This document shows positions 23,436 through 30,282 of a DNA stretch of 64,000 nucleotides, piece after piece. The stretch comes from Duganella margarita (GTDB taxonomy: Bacteria > Pseudomonadota > Gammaproteobacteria > Burkholderiales > Burkholderiaceae_D): NCBI RefSeq assembly GCF_009857535.1, contig NZ_WWCS01000016.1, positions 84,302-148,301 of the forward strand, written 5' to 3'. The position numbers were made by a program, and so were the translations under genes. The first letter of the stretch is position 1, and the number at the start of each line of letters is the position of its first letter. A model generated the notes under the pieces. That model made no database searches. It was given only the letters and a program-made list of their open reading frames with translations, and was not told the DNA's origin.

Positions 23436-25129
23436 ACACCGTGCTTCCCCCCGAAGGCAATGCCCTCAAGGCCGATGCCTTGCAATCGGCGATACATAAC
23501 AGCGCCACCTTCTCCAGCATCGCCACCGATGCCCATGGCGTGATCCAGATCTTCAACGTCGGCGCCGAGCGCATGCTGGGCTACAGCGCGGCGGAAGTGG
23601 TCAACCAGATCACGCCGGCCGGCATCTCCGACGCCCAGGAAATTATCGCCCGCGCCGCTGCGCTCAGCCTGGAAGCAGGCATGACGATTCAGCCCGGCTT
23701 TGAGGCGCTGGTGTTCAAGGCGTCGCGCGGCATCGAGGACATTTACGAGCTGACGTATATCCGCAAGGATGGCAGCCGCTTCCCCGCCATCGTCTCGGTC
23801 AGCCCGCTGCGCGATGCGCATGAGAAGATCATCGGCTATCTGCTGATGGGCACCGACAACACGGCGCGCAAGCGGGTCGAAGCCGAGCAGTCTCTGCTGG
23901 ACCAGCGTCTGCGCCAACAACAGCTCGCACTGCAAGAAACCAATGTGGCGCTGGAAGCCGCGCGCGCGGCGGCCGAGAAGGCCAATCACGCCAAGTCCGA
24001 TTTCCTGTCGAGCATGAGCCACGAGCTGCGCACGCCGCTCAATGCAGTGCTGGGTTTTGCTCAGTTACTGGCGTCCGAGAAGCCGCCGCCGTCGGTGTCG
24101 CAACAGCGTTCGCTCGACCAGATTCTCAAGGGCGGCTGGTATCTGCTCCAGCTGATCAACGAGATTCTCGATCTGGCCATGATCGAATCCGGCAAGGTCA
24201 CCATGTCGCAGGAATCCATGGGCCTGGCCGAGGTGTTCAAGGACTGCCAGGCGATGATCGGTCCGCTGGCCGACAAGCGCGGCATTCACCTGGTCTTCCC
24301 CACGTTGAGCCGGCGCTTCTTTGTGCACGCGGATCGCACGCGTGTAAAACAGGTGATGATCAACCTGCTCTCCAACGCCGTCAAATACAACCGCCGCGGC
24401 GGCACGGTAGAGGTCGGATGCGAAGAAGGCCATGAGGGCATGGTGCGCATCAGCGTCACCGATAGCGGCGCCGGCTTGTCGCCCGAACAGGTCGACAAAT
24501 TATTCCAGCCCTTTAACCGGCTCGGACAGGAGGACGGCGCCGAGGAAGGCACCGGTATCGGTCTGGTGGTGACCAAGCAGCTGACCGAGTTGATGGGCGG
24601 CTCGATCGGCGTCCAGAGCAGCGAAGGCGTGGGCACCACGTTCTGGATTGAACTGGTGGCCAGCGATGAGCCAACGCTGGAGCCGATGGCGCTGGATGCC
24701 TTGCTGCCGGCGGAGACGCAGGACGCCGCCTCGCTGGCGACCTTGCTGTACATCGAAGACAACCCGGCCAATCTGGCGCTGGTGGAGCAGCTGATCTTGC
24801 GCCGCAGCGACCTCAAGCTGCTAACCGCGATCGATGGCCACACCGGTATCCAGCTGGCGCAAACCTACCAGCCAGACATGATTTTAATGGACATCAATCT
24901 GCCGGGCATCAGTGGCTATGGCTGCCTGAAAATCCTGCAAGACAATCCGGCGACAGCGCATATTCCGGTGCTGGCCCTGTCGGCCAACGCCATGCCGCGC
25001 GACATAGAAAAAGGGATGGCGGCGGGATTCTTCCGTTATCTGACCAAGCCGATCAATGTAGTCGAGTTCATGAGCGCGCTGGATGTGGCCCTTGAATTTT
25101 CCGCCGCCCACACAGGAGTCCCATCATGA
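23432..25129 (+). CDS. PAS-containing hybrid histidine kinase
   Basis: 565 residues, no membrane helix visible, so cytosolic. Order: PAS (about 20-145, with AERMLGYSAAEV), a coiled linker, HisKA with H197 in MSHELRTPLNA, a HATPase_c region (about 310-415, NLLSNAVKYN; DSGAGLSPEQ; GTGIGLVVTKQL), then a C-terminal receiver with phospho-acceptor D487 (DMILMDINLPG) and the conserved Lys in LTKPI. Its start overlaps the Crp/Fnr stop and its stop overlaps the next gene (both ATGA), so a phosphorelay inside this operon is likely. Confidence 0.9.
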   Translation: MNTVLPPEGNALKADALQSAIHNSATFSSIATDAHGVIQIFNVGAERMLGYSAAEVVNQITPAGISDAQEIIARAAALSLEAGMTIQPGFEALVFKASRGIEDIYELTYIRKDGSRFPAIVSVSPLRDAHEKIIGYLLMGTDNTARKRVEAEQSLLDQRLRQQQLALQETNVALEAARAAAEKANHAKSDFLSSMSHELRTPLNAVLGFAQLLASEKPPPSVSQQRSLDQILKGGWYLLQLINEILDLAMIESGKVTMSQESMGLAEVFKDCQAMIGPLADKRGIHLVFPTLSRRFFVHADRTRVKQVMINLLSNAVKYNRRGGTVEVGCEEGHEGMVRISVTDSGAGLSPEQVDKLFQPFNRLGQEDGAEEGTGIGLVVTKQLTELMGGSIGVQSSEGVGTTFWIELVASDEPTLEPMALDALLPAETQDAASLATLLYIEDNPANLALVEQLILRRSDLKLLTAIDGHTGIQLAQTYQPDMILMDINLPGISGYGCLKILQDNPATAHIPVLALSANAMPRDIEKGMAAGFFRYLTKPINVVEFMSALDVALEFSAAHTGVPS

Positions 25130-25920
25130 TTGAATCTTCCGAAATAGCCGCTGCGGGCATCCTGATTGTTGACGACCAGGAAGCGAACGTGATGCTGCTC
25201 GAGCAGATGCTGGCGAACGCCGGCTACACCAACGTCAGCAGCACGATGGACCCGTTTGCCGTGTCCGGCCTGCATCGCACCCATCACTACGACTTGATCC
25301 TGCTGGATTTGCAGATGCCCGGCATGGATGGCTTTGCGGTACTGGAAGCGCTCAAGGAAGTCGAGCCGGACGGTTATGTGCCGGTGCTGGTGGTCACCGC
25401 GCAGCCGGGCCATAAACTGCGCGCGCTGCAAGCCGGCGCGCGCGACTTCGTCAGCAAGCCGTTCGAGCTGATCGAAGTGGAGACGCGCATCCGCAATATG
25501 CTGGAGGTGCGGCTGCTGCACCGCAATCTGGAAAAGATGGTCGAGGAGCGCACCGCGCAGCTGCGCGCCAGTGAAGCACGTTTTCAGCGCTTCGCGGAAT
25601 TGTCGACCGACTGGTACTGGGAACAGGATGCCGAGGGCGAGCTGACCAACTGGTCCGGCCCAGTCGCTGACATGGTGGGCATCGGCGGCACCGAGACCGA
25701 TGGCTGGGATGTCGAGGAACGCGCGCTGTTGCAGTCGAATATCGCCGAGCGCAAGCCGTTCCTGGACTTTGTGTACAGCCGGGCCACGACAGCGGGCGCG
25801 GTGCAGTATCTGCAAGTCAGCGGCGAGCCGATGTTTGACGAGGCCAGCCGCTTCATCGGCTATCGCGGCGTGGGACGTGACGTCACCGCGATGGCGGCGA
25901 TGTTCGCCCGTCCGGATTAA
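25126..25920 (+). CDS. response regulator with receiver and PAS domains, no output domain
   Basis: 264 residues. Receiver domain at about 10-130 with acidic pair DD (LIVDDQ), phospho-acceptor D61 (LILLDLQMPGMDG) and Lys in VSKPFE. A short coiled coil (LHRNLEKMVEERTAQLRASE) joins a PAS domain (about 155-260, ending YRGVGRDVTA). No kinase, GGDEF, EAL or DNA-binding module follows the PAS, although such linkers usually lead into one. It probably works through protein contacts with the co-transcribed kinase. Confidence 0.85.
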   Translation: MIESSEIAAAGILIVDDQEANVMLLEQMLANAGYTNVSSTMDPFAVSGLHRTHHYDLILLDLQMPGMDGFAVLEALKEVEPDGYVPVLVVTAQPGHKLRALQAGARDFVSKPFELIEVETRIRNMLEVRLLHRNLEKMVEERTAQLRASEARFQRFAELSTDWYWEQDAEGELTNWSGPVADMVGIGGTETDGWDVEERALLQSNIAERKPFLDFVYSRATTAGAVQYLQVSGEPMFDEASRFIGYRGVGRDVTAMAAMFARPD

Positions 25921-25926
25921 GTCAGT

Positions 25927-26481
25927 TCAGCTGGCCGGCGGCACCAGGATCGCGCTGGCGATCAGCTGGAACAGCCGGTCCACGCGGGACGCGAACAAGG
26001 GCTGATCGTTCAGCCACGCCAGCGCGCTGACCAGCGCGAACAAATCCGCCCCATCGATATCCAGCCGCGCCTCGCCCTGCGCTTGCGCGCGCGCCAGCAG
26101 TTGCGAACCCGAGGCCCGCATCGACACGCATGACGCATGCAGGGCCGAATCCGGCTCAGCGATGGCGGCGGTCATCGCGGAAATCACGCCGCGATGGCTG
26201 TGCGTCAGCGTGACCATCTCGCGCAGCCACAACACCAGGGCATTGCCGGCCGACGCCACCGTTTCGAGCTCACCGGCTTTCGCCGTCAGTTGATCAAAAC
26301 TCTTGCGCAGCAACGCGTCCAACAAGGCTTCCCGCGATGGGAAGTGACGATAGAGCGTGCCAATACCGACCCCGGCCCGGCGGGCGACTTCACGCATGGA
26401 GGCGTCCGCCCCCTGCTCGGCGACGACCTCACGCCCTATTTCAAACAGATGATCGTAATTTTTTTGGGCGTCAGAACGCAT
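25927..26481 (-). CDS. TetR-family repressor
   Basis: 184 residues from the ATG at 26481 (MRSDAQKNYDHL), the start nearest to the helix-turn-helix (REVARRAGVGIGTLYRHFPS at about 33-52). The C-terminal ligand domain is of the type common among regulators of oxidoreductase and efflux genes. It is divergent from an MDR oxidoreductase, with three inverted repeats between them. It is the probable repressor of that operon and of itself; the inducer is unknown. Confidence 0.9.
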   Translation of the reverse strand: MRSDAQKNYDHLFEIGREVVAEQGADASMREVARRAGVGIGTLYRHFPSREALLDALLRKSFDQLTAKAGELETVASAGNALVLWLREMVTLTHSHRGVISAMTAAIAEPDSALHASCVSMRASGSQLLARAQAQGEARLDIDGADLFALVSALAWLNDQPLFASRVDRLFQLIASAILVPPAS

Positions 26482-26489
26482 CAGATAGC

Positions 26490-26518
26490 TTGACAAACGG
26501 AGCACCGCTCCGTATATT
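26490..26518 (+). promoter_or_regulatory. sigma-70 promoter of the oxidoreductase operon
   Basis: TTGACA at 26490-26495 and TATATT at 26513-26518 with exactly 17 bases between them. The spacer is filled by the first TetR-type palindrome, so bound repressor would exclude RNA polymerase. The start codon of the operon is about 80 bases downstream. Confidence 0.82.
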
Positions 26519-26565
26519 TAAAACACAAACGGAGCACCGCTCCACCTTTTCGGAGCTTCGCTCCG
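26497..26565. promoter_or_regulatory. three TetR-type operator palindromes
   Basis: The core CGGAGC-N3-GCTCCG occurs at 26498-26512 (perfect, and 17 bp with flanking A/T), at 26530-26543 (one half-site ends in A instead of G) and at 26551-26565 (perfect, spacer TTC). Spacing between centres is about 32 and 21 bases. The first lies between -35 and -10, the others downstream of the -10 element, as roadblocks. Confidence 0.8.
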
Positions 26566-26599
26566 GTATTCATTATCAATTCTCGCAAAAGGAAAAGCA

Positions 26600-27622
26600 A
26601 TGTCAAACACGACGATGAAAGCAATTCGACAACATGCCTTCGGCGGGCCCGAGGTATTGCAGTATGAAGAGGCGCCCATGCCCGAGCTCAATCCCGGCGA
26701 AGTGCTGGTGCGCGTGCACGCGGTCGGGATCAATCCGCCGGACTGGTACCTGCGCGACGGCTACAAGATGCTGCCGCCTGAGTGGCAGCCGCCGGTCTCG
26801 TTCCCATTGATTCTGGGTACCGACGTATCGGGCGTCATTGCAGCGGTGGCAGCGGATGTAACTGGTTTCTCCGTTGGCGACGAGGTATTTTCGATGGTGC
26901 GCTTCCCCACCGGCCTGGCGGGCGGCAGCCGCGCCTATGCGGAATATGTCAGCGTGCCGGCTGCGGAGGCGGCGCACAAGCCGGCCGGCATCGATCACGT
27001 GCAGGCCGCCGCCGTGCCGATGTCACTGCTGACCGCCTGGCAGTTCATGATTGAACTTGGCCACGATGTTCAGAATCCGTTGCAGCCAAATCGTCATGAG
27101 CCGGTGCCGCTTGAAGGCAAGACCGTCCTCGTCAACGGCGCGGCCGGTGGCGTCGGGCACTTCGCGGTGCAGCTTGCGAAGTGGCGCGGCGCCCGCGTGA
27201 TTGCGGTGGCCTCCGGCGAACACACGGCAATGTTGCGCGATCTTGGCGCAGACGAAATCATCGACTACACCCAGACTGCCGCCGAGGATGTTGTACGCGA
27301 TATCGACCTGGTCATCGACGCGGTCGGTGGTCCGACCTCGGGCCGCTTCTTGCGCACGCTGAAGCGCGGCGGCGCGTTGTTCCCGGTGTTCCCACTGGGC
27401 TTCTCCGGTAGCGAAGAGGCCGAGAAGCTGGGCGTAACGGTATCGTCCACCCAGGTTCGCTCAAGCGGTGCGCAATTGGCTGAGCTCGCACGGCTGCTGG
27501 ATGCCGGAACTATCCGCGCCGTCATCGACAGCACCTATCCGCTGGCCGAAGCACGCAAGGCCCACGAGCGCGCGGCCGCTGGCCACATTCGCGGCAAGAT
27601 CGTTCTCACGGTGGCGCAATGA
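26600..27622 (+). CDS. NADP-dependent MDR oxidoreductase (quinone/enone reductase-like)
   Basis: 340-residue medium-chain dehydrogenase/reductase. N-terminal GroES-like domain (GPEVLQYEEAPMPELNPGEV; NPPDWYLRDG), then a Rossmann domain with NGAAGGVGHFAVQLAKWRGA at about 175-195. The zinc-binding cysteines of alcohol dehydrogenases are absent, so it belongs with zinc-independent quinone or 2-enone reductases. AAGGAAAAG precedes the ATG. It is controlled by the divergent TetR gene through three palindromes and is coupled to the next gene by an ATGA overlap. It probably detoxifies an electrophile. Confidence 0.87.
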   Translation: MSNTTMKAIRQHAFGGPEVLQYEEAPMPELNPGEVLVRVHAVGINPPDWYLRDGYKMLPPEWQPPVSFPLILGTDVSGVIAAVAADVTGFSVGDEVFSMVRFPTGLAGGSRAYAEYVSVPAAEAAHKPAGIDHVQAAAVPMSLLTAWQFMIELGHDVQNPLQPNRHEPVPLEGKTVLVNGAAGGVGHFAVQLAKWRGARVIAVASGEHTAMLRDLGADEIIDYTQTAAEDVVRDIDLVIDAVGGPTSGRFLRTLKRGGALFPVFPLGFSGSEEAEKLGVTVSSTQVRSSGAQLAELARLLDAGTIRAVIDSTYPLAEARKAHERAAAGHIRGKIVLTVAQ

Positions 27623-28026
27623 CGGCCCATGGGACAGCCCGGTGGTTCGAGATGGTGGGCGAGGTGCTGGTGGCCGCAGCCACGCAGGCAGGCCTTCCAC
27701 CGGAGTGCAATATTCGCCTGGTGGAGCGCTACATCGACGGCGCCGAGCTGAGCCCCGGCCTGGTCCAGGGCCTGCGCTTTGACATCGTCAATGGCAAGCC
27801 GGCCTTCCAGCTTGGCGCCCGACGTGACGAACGGGGCGACATCACGGTCGAGGTAACAAAAGCAGCCTCGTACACGCTCAACACCTTGCGGAGCGAAGAC
27901 CCGCGCTTTCACGCCGCGTTCACAAACCTGCTGGCCGCCGGCGAATTGAAGATCGACGGCGACCTGTCGCAGCTAGGAAGCTGGTTCAGCGTGGTGCATG
28001 ACCGGATCGTGGATCACACAAGCTAG
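27619..28026 (+). CDS. small protein with SCP2-like C-terminus, coupled to the oxidoreductase
   Basis: 135 residues, no signal or membrane helix. The C-terminal part (GDITVEVTKAAS; FTNLLAAGELKIDGDLSQLG) resembles the lipid-binding SCP2 fold, where a strand with alternating charged residues is followed by FxxGxLKIxGD. Family assignment is tentative. The ATGA overlap with the MDR gene means both are made together, so it may bind or deliver the enzyme's hydrophobic substrate. Confidence 0.6.
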   Translation: MTAHGTARWFEMVGEVLVAAATQAGLPPECNIRLVERYIDGAELSPGLVQGLRFDIVNGKPAFQLGARRDERGDITVEVTKAASYTLNTLRSEDPRFHAAFTNLLAAGELKIDGDLSQLGSWFSVVHDRIVDHTS

Positions 28027-28080
28027 CAAAGAAAGATGCTATTCTTGTAAGCCACAGCCTCTCGCCCCTTCAAGGAAAAT

Positions 28081-28911
28081 ATGCGTCAACTGCTTGCCTG
28101 CTTACTTCTCATTGCTTTGTCCGCCTGCTCCACGGTCGATGTCACGTCCAAGCAATTCATTCCGAAAGACGCAGGGAAGCTGTCAGTTCTGAAGAAGGCG
28201 GCGCCGGACTACCAGATCGACAATATCGAATTCAAGCACCCGGATGGCGCGATCAGCCGGGGCATTTTCGTGCACAAGCCGGACGCGCAATTTACCGTGC
28301 TCTACTTCATGGGGTCGGGTGTCCGGATCGATGTGAATGGCGCATTTATCGCAAAGCCATTTGTCGAGATGAACGCCAATTTCATCAGCTACGACTATCA
28401 CGATTTTGGCCGCAGCGATGCGCCGGAGTCCGCATTTGGCCTGCCAGAGCTGAACGCAGAAACCCTTGCGCTGTATGACCATGTACGCGCCACGACCAAC
28501 GGCAAACTGGTCGTCCACGGCCATTCGTTTGGCAGCTTTGTCGCCGCCACATTGGCGAAACAACGGCCTCTGGACGCCCTCGTGCTGGAAGGCACCGGCA
28601 CCAGCGCGCAAGCGTATGCCGACAACATGGTGCCGTGGTACGGCAAGCCCTTCGTGCGCATCAAGCTGGATCAGGAACTGCTGTCGATCGACAACCGCGC
28701 CGCGCTACGGGCGTATCAGGCCCCTGTGCTGATTATCAGCGGCGTCAATGACGTGCAGACGCCGCTTGCCACCGCCCGCGAACTCTTCGACGGGTTGAGT
28801 AATCCGCATAAACGGTTTGAAGCGGTCAAAGACGCAGGCCATATGAACGCGATGACGAAACCGGAAACCCGCCGCGTATATCAGGCTTTTGTCAGCGGCG
28901 TCTACGAGTAG
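28081..28911 (+). CDS. alpha/beta-hydrolase lipoprotein
   Basis: 276 residues. The N-terminal lipobox LSAC puts the lipidated Cys at residue 16, so it is anchored in a membrane facing the periplasm. The hydrolase fold shows the nucleophile elbow GHSFGS, an Asp in ISGVNDVQTP and the catalytic His in AGHMNAM near the C-terminus. Related to serine aminopeptidase/YfhR-type hydrolases. It is separated by 54 bases from the oxidoreductase operon; substrate unknown. Confidence 0.8.
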   Translation: MRQLLACLLLIALSACSTVDVTSKQFIPKDAGKLSVLKKAAPDYQIDNIEFKHPDGAISRGIFVHKPDAQFTVLYFMGSGVRIDVNGAFIAKPFVEMNANFISYDYHDFGRSDAPESAFGLPELNAETLALYDHVRATTNGKLVVHGHSFGSFVAATLAKQRPLDALVLEGTGTSAQAYADNMVPWYGKPFVRIKLDQELLSIDNRAALRAYQAPVLIISGVNDVQTPLATARELFDGLSNPHKRFEAVKDAGHMNAMTKPETRRVYQAFVSGVYE

Positions 28912-28990
28912 GCGTCGCGAAAACAGTAGCGTTCCCGCCAGCTGGAGCGGCTACAATGACAGCATCTTTAGAATAATAGAAAACTGCACC

Positions 28991-29248
28991 ATGACTTACG
29001 AAGAATTCCTGGACGAGATTGCAACATTACTCACCGAGATGTACGACCTGACCGATGAAGCTGCAATCAAGCTGGTGGTCGATGCACAAGACAACGATTA
29101 TTTTGTCGTGCATGACGACAAGGAAGAACTGCGCACCGTCGCCCAGGCCAAACTGGACGCCACCGCCCTCTACGAAGCCAAGCAGAACAAGAATCAAACC
29201 CAGCGCAAGCAGCAGCAACGTCAGGTACAAAAGAAAAAAGCCCCTTGA
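28991..29248 (+). CDS. small acidic-to-basic hypothetical protein
   Basis: 85 residues from the ATG at 28991. The first 55 residues are acidic and probably helical (YEEFLDEIATLLTEMYDLTD), and the last 25 are Gln/Lys-rich (QNKNQTQRKQQQRQVQKKK) and likely disordered. No family recognised. The charge split could suit a nucleic-acid or protein adaptor. It ends before a terminator now carrying a MITE-like insertion. Confidence 0.6.
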   Translation: MTYEEFLDEIATLLTEMYDLTDEAAIKLVVDAQDNDYFVVHDDKEELRTVAQAKLDATALYEAKQNKNQTQRKQQQRQVQKKKAP

Positions 29249-29302
29249 TCGGGGCCGTCAGCAACGCGCCGACGAGTTGGCCGCGCGATCTGGCATCACC
29301 AT

Positions 29303-29478
29303 AAAAAAAACGCCAGCATCAGCTTAATGCAGTTAAGTTAAGCTGAAATTTCACATCGTCATTCCCGCGCAAGCGGGAATCCATAGGACGTTTGCCTGGC
29401 AAACGCGGCATGGGTTCCCGCTTGCGCGGGAACGACGGCGCTTAACTTAACGGCATCAAGCATCAGCTGGCGTTTTTT
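29303..29478. terminator. bidirectional terminator split by a MITE-like insertion
   Basis: Left half AAAAAAAACGCCAGC and right half GCTGGCGTTTTTT would join into one A/T-flanked hairpin (CGCCAGC-ATCA-GCTGGCG) if the element at 29325-29458 and one copy of the 10-bp repeat AGCATCAGCT were removed. It sits between the convergent small gene and the PEP-CTERM gene. Confidence 0.8.
29325..29458. mobile_element. MITE-like palindromic element, copy 1
   Basis: 134 bases bounded by a 10-bp direct repeat AGCATCAGCT (29315-29324 and 29459-29468). The 19-base terminal inverted repeats start TAATGCAGTTAAG and end CTTAACGGCATCA, with two mismatches. Inside are two REP-like stems (ATTCCCGC-GCAA-GCGGGAAT and GTTCCCGC-TTGC-GCGGGAAC) and a central GTTTGC/GCAAAC hairpin, so the whole folds into one branched palindrome. 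There is no coding capacity; mobilised in trans if at all. Copy 2 is at 56031. Confidence 0.85.
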
Positions 29479-29481
29479 ACT

Positions 29482-30114
29482 TCAAGCCTTGCGGCGACGG
29501 GCCACGTAGCCCATCAGCGCCAGCCCGCCAAGCAGCATGGCGTAAGTGGACGGTTCAGGCACGGGGGCGGTGTAAAAGGCCACGTTCGAGAACGTCGGCA
29601 CGCTATTGGCATTGCCCGCGTTGTTACGCCATTGAATCAGCCAGTCGCCGGTCACGGTCTGCCCTGCGCCGACCGTCAGGTGATCGAACAGGAAGCTGCC
29701 GACGTTGTTCCCAGCGTGGAACGACAGCACCAGGTCAAAGACGGTGTTGACGTTGCGGCTGTTGGTGATCGACCAGGTACCGTTCTTGCCGCTTTGCGCT
29801 TGCGCCAGGGAGAACGTCAATTGGTCGCCCAGCATTTTGTCGCTGAACACCATGTTGTTGCTGGTTTCGACCGTTCCTGCCAGCACCCAGTCGCTCGCCG
29901 CGACGCCGGTGGTGCTAAAGAACTGGCTGGCAAAGCCGGCCGTCGAGTTGACCGGATTGATCTGCGATCCCTGTACCAGGGCGAATTGATTCGCGCTGTT
30001 GTGGGTCAAGGTGACGTCGCTCGCGCTGGAAGCGCCCGCGCCCGGATTGGCGGCGTGGGCAGCAGTGGCGGCAAACATGGCGCTGATCAATACAGCTTTG
30101 ATAATGGTGTGCAT
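29482..30114 (-). CDS. PEP-CTERM sorting-domain protein
   Basis: 210 residues from the ATG at 30114, which opens into a signal peptide (MHTIIKAVLISAMFAATAAH, cleaved near AHA/AN). The C-terminus has the exosortase signal: VPEPSTYAM, a hydrophobic helix (LLGGLALMGYV) and a basic tail ARRRKA. The body is a Ser/Asn/Thr-rich beta-type domain without cysteine. It is probably exported and processed by an EpsH/XrtA-type exosortase that is not in this window, then released or surface-linked with exopolysaccharide. Confidence 0.88.
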   Translation of the reverse strand: MHTIIKAVLISAMFAATAAHAANPGAGASSASDVTLTHNSANQFALVQGSQINPVNSTAGFASQFFSTTGVAASDWVLAGTVETSNNMVFSDKMLGDQLTFSLAQAQSGKNGTWSITNSRNVNTVFDLVLSFHAGNNVGSFLFDHLTVGAGQTVTGDWLIQWRNNAGNANSVPTFSNVAFYTAPVPEPSTYAMLLGGLALMGYVARRRKA

Positions 30115-30243
30115 TTGGGATCTCCGGGCGGCTGGCAAGGAATTTCCATGGGAACAATATAATTTCCTTGATGAAATCAAGATAACGCCAAGCATGAAGA
30201 AATGCAAGAAATATATTGATTGATGTAAAAATGAAACTAAATA

Positions 30244-30272
30244 ACGCCGGCTTTACAACAGCAAGCCGGCGT
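30244..30272 (-). terminator. terminator of the TonB-dependent receptor
   Basis: On the minus strand ACGCCGGCTT pairs with AAGCCGGCGT around GCTGTTGTA, followed by TATTTAGTTT. It begins 11 bases after the receptor stop codon. The same hairpin also lies upstream of the PEP-CTERM gene, separating the two. Confidence 0.8.
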
Positions 30273-30282
30273 CCTTGGCCGT

